Shown: piece by piece, positions 35,601 to 46,981 of the stretch
Layout of the letters: every line of letters begins with the position of its first letter
Position numbering within the stretch: position 1 is the first letter of the stretch
Assembly (NCBI GenBank): GCA_032821775.1
Contig: JAVLRN010000001.1
Coordinates: forward strand, 992,001 to 1,056,000
Length of the DNA: 64,000 bases
Direction of reading: 5' to 3'
Source: Sanguinoderma infundibulare
Lineage: Eukaryota > Basidiomycota > Agaricomycetes > Polyporales > Polyporaceae
Notes under the pieces: generated by a model
Databases searched by the model: none
Told to the model about the DNA's origin: nothing
What the model saw: the letters and a program-made list of their open reading frames with translations, nothing else
Program-made: the position numbers and the translations under genes

Positions 35601-38600
35601 ATCCGCGGCGGTCAACGTGGAGATCTGCTCTTCCTCAGAGGCGTCCAGGCTCGTCCGCTCGAAAGGTCCTTGTAATTGAGGTTGCGTAGCGATGACGACG
35701 CTGTCCGTTTGAACAGCTACGTCCGCGGAGAAAATATGCCTCTTTAATGGGACGGGCTGAGCCCGAGTCTCCAGGAGGGACGTCAGGTAGGTGCTATACG
35801 CGGGCGTGAGCAATCATAGCGGCCGTGAATTTTGGCTAGAGAACTTACACCAGACCCCTTGCTCCCCATTGGGCTTGTTTGGCGATGCCGCGACGCTGCA
35901 GCTCGCTGCCAAGCCCCTCAACGCCACATCGTACGAAATGGCATCCTTGCTATTCCAAAGGTCAGTCTACTTCTGCATGTCAAACACGAATACTACGTAC
36001 CAAGAACAAGCCCAAGCCGCCCTCGAGCAACCAGTCGTTGTTGACGGCGAGCTTGACGGCGACGTCGTACAGTTTGAATGCATCGGGGTTGTTCGTCAAC
36101 GAGGCCATTTCAGCATCAATGAGCGCGACCCAAGTGCTCGTGTTTACTGGGCTCGGAGACAGCCATTTACGGATGTATGATTGATTGATTTCGATCTGCT
36201 TGAAGTAGCGAACGCGATCCTCGGGGGGCAGGTCGCCTTGCCGTATGCAGTGCATCAATGCAAGACTGTGGAAGAAGAGAGAATACCGCGTGTGTCGGTG
36301 GCTAGCCAAAAAGTCGAAATCAGACACGCGCCTAAGGGCAACTGACTAGCGGACTTACTTTGGGTTGCTGTCGCGAGTTTCGTACACGTAGAACCCGAGA
36401 GCAGCTGCCTCCGCCACGAAGCCGAGGCAAAACAGGCCCACGACCTTGAACGCGTTGTACCAATTCATCGCCACCCTGTTATGGCCAAGTGCTTCCAACT
36501 GTGCCAGGTACTGGTGCTCGCTGAAGTTGTCGGTATCGAAAGCTGTATAAGCACTACCAGCTACCGTGTATCCGCCGAGAGCGCGAATACAGTTCAACGT
36601 GCCATGAGCCAGGATCGACATATCACCGCTTGGCGCCCACAAGTTGATATCGGTCAAGGCTTCTTCGGCAGCAATAACAAGCTCGCTCACTGCAAGTAAA
36701 GGCCAGTGAGTTCTGGAGAAGACCAGTAAAGCGATTAGGACGTACAGTGATCGCCGATGTAGAGCCTAGTCACGGTCAGATGAGCAGTTGCGAAGCTCGT
36801 GTGTATCCTGTCGCCCGCACTTTGACCGTACTTGATCGCCTGTTCCAGACGGGGAACGTTCGCGCGTATGTGCACATTGTCGAAGCCAGATACCATGCTC
36901 GAGAACAAGTGCAGAGCCCGACTTCAACCCGACCGTGAGCGACATACCCTACCACCAACGACCTGATTCCACTCACCACTTCTCGAAGCTTGTCCCGTAC
37001 TGGTCTGCAATTCGCAAAGCCAGTTTGCCAAGGTCCGCGGAGAACCGGAAGAGTTCTCGTCGCTCTGCCGCGGCTTATAGCCCGTCAGCGACATAAAACC
37101 GTGATCGTGACGTTGCCTACCTCCTAATGCCCAAAAGAAGCCCAACGCCGTACCCGGGCACATCCCGGCTCTACCCATAAAACGTTCAGCATCCAAGGGC
37201 AGGTGTGGCGCATGAAAGAAGATGCCAGCTCACCGCAGTGCCAACTGGATTGTCTAAAAGCATGTTCATCAGCGCTTCCGTGCAGGCCCCGACATCAGCA
37301 CCACACTTACCGTCAACCCGATGACGTCTGCGAAGCCCTCCCCGGTGCTCCAATACGCGTTCGTCCCTACGTAAAGTGAGCATCAGATCGTGGGGCCACA
37401 CGGCGGTGAATGCACATACCAGCATCGTTTAGGAGGGCGATAGCCAAATCCGTGCGGCTGTCCCGCGCGCGAGGTATCGCCAGTATGTTATCGAACCCAA
37501 CCGCAAGGATCTCGTTCTTCACTTGCTCGAACATGATATCGGCCTCGCGTCTCGTGGGCGCCGCGTTTACCTCAACACCGAGGAGGTGAAGACCGAGCGT
37601 GTTGTCATTCAAGGCGGCAGTATAATTGCCCCGCATCCAGTGATTACGGGACCGGAGGCGTAGTAGGCGCGCTCTCTCCTCCGGTTGCTCGCAGTGCTGT
37701 AGACACTCCTGAACGAGGTTGTCGGACAGCGTGAACTCCGCCTTCCAGGTGTAGAGTCTAAGAAGGTCGACTGAGCACTAGGGGTAAGAGCAATGATCAA
37801 ATCGGTACGTACTCGGCTAGTCGCATGTACAGAGACGCCATTCTTGACGGATCGGCCTTCCATGAGTTCTCGTCAAGAAGTGAACGAGCATTCATATATG
37901 ACTGGAGCGCGAGCTACAAAGTCCCCATGAGTATGCGTCCCCAAGTTAAAGAGAGACTACAAACCTCGTGGGCACCTCGTGCTCTAGCGGAGTCACCTGC
38001 GTCGATAGACATCTCCAGAAGCTCGTCCCGCTTCGAATGCTCGCGAAGAAGGGGTAGACACCTACAGTGCGCTCAATACCATGCAATAACACACGGATAT
38101 ATGTTGACTCACCGCTTCGCATGTTCGGCGATACGGTAGATGTCCGGCGTCGCCTCGTGGAGCATCATGAGGATGATCTATAACAGAAGTCAGCCCGGTA
38201 GACATGACAGATGCAAAAGATACCCACCCTGAACGACATCTTCGCGATAACATCGGCAGACTGGGACTCCGCCTCGGCCTGTGCAGCCTGACGGTACCGA
38301 TCATGCGAGAAACTGCACATGTCACGAGCACGTTGGATAAGCCACCCTTCCGCGATAGCGGTCTGAAGACCACGGATAGACCGCCGTGTCGTGCTGGACT
38401 CCTTCTCCTTCTCCTTGAGGTCGCTCACGGCCTTGGATACATTCCAGAGGTCCCTATTCTCGTCCTCGGTGCCACTTCCACTGCTGTCGCTGGAGTCGTC
38501 CCAATCCATCAGCAGCGCGACCTCCGTCACCTTGAACCTGACGTGACATCGTGTGAGCCGCGAGGAAGATGGCTAGAATAGATGTAGTGTACTCACGTTG

Positions 38601-41600
38601 GACCAAAGAAAGATGCCCAGATGGCAAACTTTCTCGCATCCTCCGGCAACTCGCGCAGGTGGTTGACGAGGAAATTGAGGTCTCCGGGGACAGCCGTCAT
38701 CAACTTCTTGTCGAAGAGCGTCTTCTCGATCTGGCCGACATCGAACCTAGGCCGCATAGTGAGAACTCCGGACACGTCAGAAGCCGACGAGGTCACTTAC
38801 TGCCAGTTATTCTCCTCCCAGTCGTACCACACCTACGCCAGCGCATGTGTCAACCAAACTTTCAAGATGCCGAGCTGTGGCAAAAGGTACGAACATATCT
38901 CTGCCGGTGCAACGTCATGAGAATGTTCCTGGCGGAGAAGGGGTTGCCTTCCGAAGAGCTATGCACAATACGAGCTAAATGCGCAATATCGTCCTTCGAT
39001 CGATGCAATGTACGAGCGACGAGAGTAGAAACTGCGGGATAGTTGAGGGGCTCAAGAGTGATCCACGTGGTCGACTTCGAAGAGAATGTGTGCCGAATGC
39101 GTTCCAACTTCTCCCTGAGCAAATAGGGTTTAAGCAAGTGCAGAAGGTCAGAAAACACTTCCTTGACTTACGGCTTATCAGAGCGAACGGTACAAAATAT
39201 GAGCTATGGTTATGTTAGTGCTGGCTCTTGGGAAGGCGGGGAGGATTTTGCTCACAAGCCGTGTACGAGAGTTGACCAAAGCATTGATGAGTTCCAGGGA
39301 ACTAGGAATGATAAGCAAATTAGATAACGGAGAAGGAGACGCATAGCCGGAAGCTCACGAATCGGGGGCTTCATGCAGATCGTCCAAAAAGAGGGCGAAC
39401 AATCGAGTCTCCGCAAGGACCGAGAACACGTTTTCGACCAGTGACTGGAAACGAGCAGGAAGCTCGTTGGTTTCCGAGATCTCTTGCGGAGCTTCGATCG
39501 TGAGATCAAAGAGCGAGAAGATCGTCCTCAACTCCGGAGCGCCCTCGTAGAGCAGCGGGACGTTCTGCAGTTGGGGTCCCAGCCGCTGCTTCAGATCCGT
39601 GACAAAGCGATGTAAGTCCGAGTGGAAGACGATGAGCTGCCTGAGGACGTGCGATAGACATGCGAGCTGGGCAAGGTTCGCGTGTTTGAGCTGCCTGGCT
39701 CCTCGTCGGGTTCAATTGACTCACCAGTGATGCAAATGGACCTGGCTCCACCTCTGAGAATTTCGCCTGACCCCACAACCCGTGTGCTGCCAATGGCGTC
39801 AGATCTTACCGCCTCGCTTAGCTCGAGAAACGCGGACGCACATCTCCATTTCGCTTGCTGCGCCAAGATCAACGAGCTCTTCCCGGCACTACAAGAAAAA
39901 TAGTCAGCCAGCCGCCATCCAACGGCCCCCTCAGAACCGCAACTTACCCAGGTGGACCCACGATGATAGCCGCATGTGTCCTCACCCGGCCTTGCGACGG
40001 CGCCAGGGCGACTCTCCTCAGCCCATCGCTGGTCTGCATTGTGGATCCAGACGCCACAGTGCCAGACGTCACGGTCGCAGACCCAGGACCCTGCTGCTGC
40101 AGATCCATCGACGATACCTTGGACGCAGGCGAGTCGGGGGACACAAGCATCTGCCCAGACCCCGCATCGCTCTTCGACGACATCGAGTCGCTAGGGTCCT
40201 CTGCGGTGCCGACCGTGCCGGGGCTGCCGCTCGACCCGCTCGAGCCCACGACAAACGCGCCGCGAGACGTGGCGAGCTGGCGCGAGTAGCTCGTGGACGT
40301 ATGTCGGATGATGTTCCGGATCGTCTCGAGCTCCTTGTCGCGCCCGAACAGCGGGCTGGGAATCGTGAACTCCATACACCGGTCCTCTAATGCGATGTCG
40401 AAGTAGGGAATGAGCTCTGCGGGCTCGTCAGAGGAGAGGGCGACCGCAGCGAGGAGCCGCCTCTGGCATTCGAGCAGGTCCTGCTTGAGCCCATATGCGC
40501 TCTGATACCTTGCGTCTGGCGATTTTGAGAGCAGCTTCTCGATGATCATCGCCAGCACCTGAGGGATGTCACGGCGGACTTCGTGCACTGGCATCGGCCG
40601 CTTCTGCACCACCGCATGCAGCAGCTCCAACGGGCCGCCCTCGAACGGCATGGTGCCGCGACCTACCAACAATGTCCAGAACATGATCCCAAGCGAGTAC
40701 AGGTCTGTCCGATGGTCCTCGGCGAAATTCTCCATGCTGCCCGTCTGCTCGGGTGCAAAGTAGCACAATGCCTCCTTCACCTTCAGCTTCTGCATCTCCT
40801 CCAACGCGTCCGCCTTGAGGACAAACTCCGAGGGGACACCGAACTGCTCCAACGAGACGGCCCGGTTGCCGAAGTGGACGAGCCGGACCAAGCCGCTGTG
40901 GTGATTGAGGTGGAACGCGTTCGCGCGCACCTCGCGGTGGATGAGCCCTTGCCGGTGCATCATCTCGAGACAGTGTGTGGCCTGGATTGCAAACTCTAGG
41001 AACGTGGCCAGGTCCATGATCTCGATGGCCTCCATCTCCTCCATGATGTACGGCTCCTCGACGCCAGACATGTAAACGTCGCGATGTGTCGACGCCGGCC
41101 TGGCGCGCGAGATGTCTCCGAGCAGGAGGTTGTTCACCTTGGTAGGTGGAAAGTAGCGGCCGAGAATGTTGAGGCCGGGGTGGAAGAGAAGCAGGACGAC
41201 ACAGTCGCCGTTCGTCTTCGGCATCGTGAAGAAATCAATCATCCGCAACGTCGTGCTCGACGACTCGGAGAACCCTGCCATCTTCTCGAGACTGCCCCAC
41301 AGCTTATGGTTAGTAAACCACCCCGACGTCGGGCGCTCCGGCGGACACACCGAGTCGCGGTAGCACAGCGTCCGCCACGACTCGGAGAAATCTGTGTCCG
41401 TTCCGCGGAGAAACAAGGTAAACCACTCACATGTGGGCCTCCCGCTCGAGCAGCATGGATGCGTTTGAATGAGCGGGCACGATCTTGGCAAGGACACTCG
41501 TTCCGTCCTGCAAATTTGTCCCTTCTGCGAGGAGTGTCATGCTCCCGGTGTCCTCCCATGGTACTGCCTGGATAGGGCGATGGAAGCGCGTAAAAGAGCG

Positions 41601-41736
41601 GAGTCGGCCCCTCGGCAGGAATCATAGGATGTGCTCAGAGCATACGCACCTTCTCGAACGTGTATCCTGGGACAGACAGTATGCCATCTTTGAAGTATAG
41701 AGTCGGTAGGGCCGGCTGCGCGTATTTCCGGCGCAT
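32673..41736 (-). CDS. PKHK-type hybrid: kinase-like domain, ATPase, GAF, histidine kinase, receiver
   Basis: One gene of about 9 kb, with its ATG at 41736 ([18 protein letters not shown]) and a TGA at 32673-32675; probably over 2,000 residues with more than 20 introns. N-terminal exons: 41736-41650, 41567-41431, 41391-41349, 41302-39948. Domains in order: a protein-kinase-like domain ([32 protein letters not shown]); a P-loop ATPase ([13 protein letters not shown], Walker [12 protein letters not shown]); a long helical region; GAF (34.9-35.7 kb, [20 protein letters not shown]); histidine kinase with H-box [13 protein letters not shown] (His at 34795-34797), N-box [10 protein letters not shown] and [12 protein letters not shown]; receiver with phospho-acceptor Asp in ALFDHHMP (33106-33108) and SKPLKK. 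Yeast-type relatives (fission yeast Mak2/Mak3, Candida Chk1) sense oxidative stress and feed a phosphorelay. The kinase-like domain lacks the HRD and DFG aspartates. The family call is firm; the exact exon ends between 35 and 39 kb are not. Confidence 0.9.
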
Positions 41737-42287
41737 GGCAGCGCAATGGGCGCGAAGAGAGACAGGAGACCCAAGCTAGGTTGGCGGGTGACGCGCGTGA
41801 AAGACGGTGGGTCGCCGTCGTTGGGCAGAGGGAGGACAGATGGGCCTAAGTGTAGAGGATGTCTGGTTGGCCGTGTTTCCGTACGAGGCAGGTCCGTTCT
41901 GAAGCAGCCAGCCTGGGAGTCCCAGTGGTTCCGTCGTCCGTCCTTTGCCCGGCCCTCGGCAGATCCAGGCCCCCACACGTTGATCGTGTCAGCCCGCCGA
42001 CGTCATTTCGCCCTCCCACCCGCATCCTCGATCGTAATCGAAACGCAAGCAATCCAGCCCTTGCGTTTCACCGGCCATGCTTCCGCCTCGAGCTCGCCCT
42101 TCTTCTGCGATCGAGGCAACACACTCCGCATAAAAATACACATTGGCTCGATGCATCGCCAAGAAATACCATCCATTGGTGAGACTCGTCAGAGACAGCG
42201 GAACAGTATGGTTACAAAAGTGCACAGTAATCTACGACAGGAGAGCGAGAGATAGTACGAGAGCGTAAGCCTGGGGGGCTCGAGTGA
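41737..42287. other. Promoter of the PKHK gene and 3' UTR of SUB2
   Basis: About 550 bp between two minus-strand genes. Open frames on both strands are chance frames. No clear core promoter element was found. Confidence 0.4.
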
Positions 42288-44423
42288 TTACGACGTCACT
42301 GCAGAGTCATTGTCAGTCAACCAGGCTACAAACACATGGCGGTCATCACTCACTGTAGCTGGCAGGGTCAATGTGGTCAGGGAGCTCAGGTACTGCGACC
42401 TCGAACCGCGACTGAATGGCTGCCATCACCTGCTGGTCACTCTCCGAAGACACGAAGGTGATCGCAAGGCCCTTCGTGCCGAAACGGCCAGCACGACTGA
42501 GACGAGTAATTAGAACACACGCGCATCATCGTACAAGTCGCACTTACCCAACACGGTGAAGGTAGCTGTCCGCATCAGGAGGGCAATCGTAGTTGATGAC
42601 GATGTTGACACGTTCCACATCAATTCCACGACCAAAAATGTCGGTGGCAACTAGGATGCGCTTCTCAAACGCCTTGAACGCCGTGTAACGTGAGATGCTA
42701 AGGGGGACCGTAATGAGAACCCCAATAATACAAAGGTAATGAAATGAATTACCGCTCCTCCTGCTGCAAGCCGGAATGAATCGCAATACTGGGGAAGTTG
42801 CATGTCACGAGCAGCTTGTCCAGCTCGATCGCACGTGTCACAGACTTGACGAAGATAACGACCTGAATGGAGCACGGTCACGATAGGAACTCGTGGGACG
42901 GACGGTCAAGCCTCACCTGGTTGAAGTCAAGAGTGTCGAGAAGCTCGTTAAGCTTCCTGTTCTTGCCAACTTCATCCAACTTCACGTAATGTTGCTGAAG
43001 ACCGTGCAGGGTGAGCTTCGTCTCGTCGTCGACGAAGATCTCCAAAGGCTAATGTGCAACGGTGGCGATTAAAGCTTGCACGCCGGGTAGAAGGGGGGCG
43101 ACTTACGTTGGCCATGAACTTCTTGCATGTGATACGGATCTCCTTCGCCAATGTTGCGGAGAACATCATGACTTGCTTATGGTGTGGCGTGGCCCGGAAA
43201 ATCTCCTGGACATCGCGGCGCATGTCTGGTGGGACGGCGGCGGGTATGGTGAGATGACGTCGTACGTAAACGAAGCAAAGAAAGGAACGAAGAATGAAGG
43301 CGGCAGTAAGATCAAGAGAGGACAACGTTGTCGGTTTCAGGGTTGCCCCTCGGAACTTGCGTAGCGTGTTGGCGCGATGTCCAACGAGAACAGTATCGCT
43401 GACTTGACCGTCGAGACCATCGATGCTTCATCCGCCTCTCCTCCGCACGTAACCCCCAACCCCAAACACAACCTCAGTCCAGAGTCCGCCGAAACCGGGG
43501 CCGAGATCGTCGCAGGAGGTCGCTAGGCGCTGGGGCGCCGCGTTGCGAGACAACCAGGCGGGAAGGAAACCGGACAAGGCCGACGTCGCGAACAAACGAT
43601 GCATGAAGGATGATGGGAGGCCGAAATTCGCAGAGACTAACCGAGCTGTTCGAGCATTTTGTCGCACTCGTCCAGGATGAAGTGCTTGACTTTGGAGGCG
43701 TCGAGGACCTTGTCTCTGACGAGGGCGTTCAATCGGCCGGGGGTGGCGACCACGATGTGCGGGCACTTGGTCTTGTCGCGGAGGGTGTCGGCATCCTTTA
43801 CCACAGGCGTGCCACCGAAGAACGTGCTGACGCGGACGTCGGGCATGTACTTGGCGAAGCGCGTGTACTCGTTCTTGATCTGGAACGCGAGCTCACGGGT
43901 GTGGCATAGAACAATGACCGACACCTCGCCGTTGACCGGCTCGAGCTGCTGGAGCGTCGCAAGGACGAACACGGCAGTTTTTCCGTGACCAGACTTGGCC
44001 TGGCACAGCACGTCCATTCCGAGGACAGCCTGAGGGATACACTCCTGCTGGACTGTGGTCGAACGCGACGTCAATGGAGAGCAACTTTGCGGCGCGTCCA
44101 AAGGTCAACGAACCTTCCGAGGGGTGCTCAAAACCCAAATCACTGATCGCACGGAGGAGCTCTGGCTTCAACAGGAAATCCCTACGCGCCGTCGTCAAGT
44201 GACGCGCGTCAATACCGTATGAAAACACAGATTCGACATGCAGCACGTACCTGAATCCTGTCGAGTGAATGCCAGAGAAGTTCTTTTTGTCCTTTTCCCC
44301 CTCACCGTCGGCCGCAGGTGCGGCACCAGCAGCGCCGTTGGCGGACGCGGCTGGCGCGCCGTTGGTGACCACGTCATGCTCGTCCTCGTAGTCGATGAGT
44401 TCCTCGTTGTCGTGAGCGCTCAT
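42288..44423 (-). CDS. SUB2: DEAD-box RNA helicase SUB2/UAP56 (DDX39B)
   Basis: The gene starts at 44423 with [17 protein letters not shown], the typical acidic start of this family. The helicase core shows [20 protein letters not shown] (Q-motif region), [15 protein letters not shown] (motif I), [14 protein letters not shown] (Ia), VATPGRLN (Ib), ILDECDKML (motif II is DECD, diagnostic of UAP56/Sub2), [10 protein letters not shown] (III), [11 protein letters not shown] (IV), [15 protein letters not shown] (V) and YLHRVGRAGRFG (VI). It ends HIDPASY. The last exon could be spliced to give MTS and a stop at 42288, or end four codons after the donor.  The protein remodels U2-containing spliceosomes and couples splicing to mRNA export in TREX. 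The intron at 43226-43641 is 416 nt, far longer than the other introns of this gene. Confidence 0.95.
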
Positions 44424-45045
44424 TGTCGATGTCGGGTCGGGAAAGCAAAGAACAGAAAAGCTAGGATGGAAGATGGAGGAGAGCAGGAGGGACAGCAGAG
44501 GAGGTGGCGGTGGGAGGGAGAAAAAGGGCGGCGCGGAAGTTGGGACGACGCGTGGCGCCAAACAACAGGCTCCGGCGCCAAACGGGCAAAAGCCTCGGCT
44601 CGAACCTTGTTGGAGCGCACGGACCCCGGTCACACCCTCTCCAGTCACTTGTGCGGTCCCGCCCGCTCCCTATTCTGGCCCAGCGATCTGGCCATTTGAT
44701 TGCCAATTCTGCACACAGTGCGTCCTACTCACCAAACGACCACCACATACACCACATTGTTTCCAATGAACTCGTTGCCCCAAACCTGCGCCCCAGACGG
44801 TCTGCACCGGCCCTTTACCCGCCCGCACGGCTTGGCGATTCCTTAATTTGTAATGAATTTCTTTCGGCATTATGAACCGTCGGACCAACGGTCAACGCTT
44901 GGCCTGATCCCCGCCTTCGCCGTATCCTTCTCTTTCATGAGACCCACGCACCTCCGGTCAGCTGCAGTCTGAGGGCCCAATCCGCCTATAAGAGCCAGGA
45001 CGAATCTCTGTCGCAGCAGCTCCAACAGGATCCCCACCAATCACG
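44424..45045. promoter_or_regulatory. Divergent promoter region between SUB2 and the dicarboxylate carrier
   Basis: SUB2 (-) and the carrier (+) start 622 bp apart, head to head. Only the carrier side shows recognisable core elements, listed separately. Confidence 0.45.
44978..44994 (+). promoter_or_regulatory. CCAAT motif and TATA box of the carrier gene
   Basis: CCAAT (44978-44982) is followed directly by a TATA-like TATAAGAG (44987-44994). The start codon lies 52 bp downstream at 45046, which fits a short leader starting near 45,020. Fungal genes for mitochondrial metabolism often use HAP-bound CCAAT boxes; the link here is inferred. Confidence 0.45.
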
Positions 45046-46560
45046 ATGCCTCAGACAAGCTATCCGTTCTGGTGAGTTTTGCCCTTTGCTCATCGACAGA
45101 CTACATGCTGATTGCAGCATGATTTTGAAGGCTTGGCGGTATGTTCTCGTTCTTGCTTCCAGAGCGATCGATTGATAGCGGGTACGTCGTTTGCTGTAGG
45201 TGTTGGAGCGACGAGTGAGTACCCCGACATTCTAGTTTCTGGCCCCGCAGCTAAGCGAGTGCGCTCTTATCTCCAGTGGCTGCATGCTTCACGCACCCAT
45301 TGGACCTTACCAAAGTGTGAGCGGTGGTGTTTTACTAGAGGTATCACTCCCGCATTTAGACCCGGCTCGCGGATAGGCGGATGCAGACCATACAGTCGGG
45401 AACACGACCATCGACTGTCGCCATCCTGCGCATGACTGTCATCCAAACCGGCTTTAAGAGCCTCTACACTGGTTTGAGCGCATCCATCATGCGACAAATG
45501 TCATATTCCCTCGTTCGCCTCGGCAGCTACGAGAAGATGAAGGTCCACTTGTCGCAAGATGGTCCAGCGCCCGCCAGCCATCTTTTTCTGGCAGCGATGC
45601 TTGCAGGAGGCTTGGGTGGTATCGCTGGGAATCCCGCCGGTAAGCGTCACGCATGCTTCGCTCGTATTCTCATTATTGAATACTGTTTCAAGACATCCTC
45701 CTTGTTCGAATGACAAGTGACTCCGTGAGACCAGTGGACCAGAGGTATAACTACACCAATGCTTTCACCGGTCTCGCGACGCTTGTGAGGGAGGAAGGCG
45801 TGCGGGGTTTGTTCCGTGGGATGGGCACCAATCTGGTAAGCACTTGGCACTTGCATGCACCATATCGTACCGGGACGCTCATTCCGCCGTGCCCAGACGC
45901 GCGCGATCTTTATGAACGTGAGTTTTATGACGTAGCAAACAATCGTCCCCATGGCTCTCACCGGGGTTTCGTAGGGTTCACAGGTTGGATCGTAAGTCGG
46001 CCGTCGTTTCACTCAAGCCGTCTTGCTCATTCCTTCATCACAGATATGACCTTTTCAAGCAACTGCTTTTGAGGAACAGGTTGCCCATTGTCGACTATCA
46101 AATGCAGGATGGGCTGCTCCTCCATTCAGTTGCGAGCATACTTGCCGGGACCGTTGCAACGAGTGAGTGACCGGCGTGCTGCATTGGGGTGGAACTAATA
46201 TCGTTGGCGTTTGACAGCTGTGACGGCTCCCGCAGATGTCCTCAGGTCCCGCTTGATGGCTGCAGTACGTTTAGTGGTCAGCGTGCCTTGTTCGTTATGC
46301 TGAGTATTTCTTCGCAGCACGGCAAGACGCATCCACTCCAAGTCTTAACAACCGCGCTCAAGAACGAGGGTCCCCGTTTCCTCTTCAAGGGATGGACTCC
46401 CGCCTTCATCCGACTTGGACCGAACACGGTATTGATGTTCGTATTTTTCGAGGTAAGTCGTACACATCGCTTTGTGGCCTGTTCATTCCTTACCATTGTC
46501 TATCAACAGCAATTGAAGAAGGGATGGAGAACCCTCTTCCCAGCCAACTACACCATCTAG
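45046..46560 (+). CDS. DIC1: Mitochondrial dicarboxylate carrier (SLC25 family)
   Basis: Twelve exons join to 291 residues: 45046-45071, 45131-45138, 45200-45214, 45277-45316, 45377-45639, 45693-45835, 45897-45917, 45984-45991, 46044-46162, 46218-46264, 46318-46452, 46510-46560. The length and the three tandem repeats are typical of mitochondrial carriers. The signatures are HPLDLTKVRMQT (repeat 1), NPADILLVRMTSD (repeat 2) and APADVLRSRLMAA (repeat 3). In repeat 2 the usual charged residue is replaced by Leu; dicarboxylate carriers commonly lack it. The motif GLSASIMRQMSYSLVRLGSY is characteristic of the dicarboxylate/oxoglutarate branch. The protein would exchange malate or succinate for phosphate across the inner membrane. 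Four exons are 8-21 nt, so automatic gene finders may misread this gene. An oxoglutarate carrier is the main alternative. Confidence 0.9.
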
Positions 46561-46981
46561 CACTTCTAGAAGCCCGCACTATCATTATTTGCATCGGAGG
46601 CACTCGTTCACCAGCTCATAGACTAGACAGATGGTAGACAACCAATTACTTAGCGATCTAGAGCTTTCTTGTGTAAGCGTCAATATCATCCTCGATATCA
46701 TCATCCATGTCTATGTCGATACCCATGTATATTCATGCACTCAATATCTGCTCTACGGAAACCAAGCAAGTCCGCTATCGTTCAACTTTCGAGGATCTTG
46801 CTCTAGCGCTTGTAGTACACGTGATCGGTATACATCGCGTTTTTCAGAGTTTCGTTCGAAGAGCTGACCGCATATACTCGACCGCGCTGGTTTCTTCTGT
46901 TCTACTTAGCGCTCTGGTTTGACCGGAAGAGCTTTGGATTGTCCTCGAACTTGGAATCGTCTTCTGACGGCTAGGACTGGC
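46561..46981. other. 3' UTR of the carrier and promoter of ROK1
   Basis: About 420 bp between two plus-strand genes. AT-rich, no gene seen. Confidence 0.45.

Noticed and set aside
43428..43766. Open frame spanning the long SUB2 intron
   Set aside because: It is in a different frame from the helicase motifs, while splicing 43642 to 43225 restores the core in frame.
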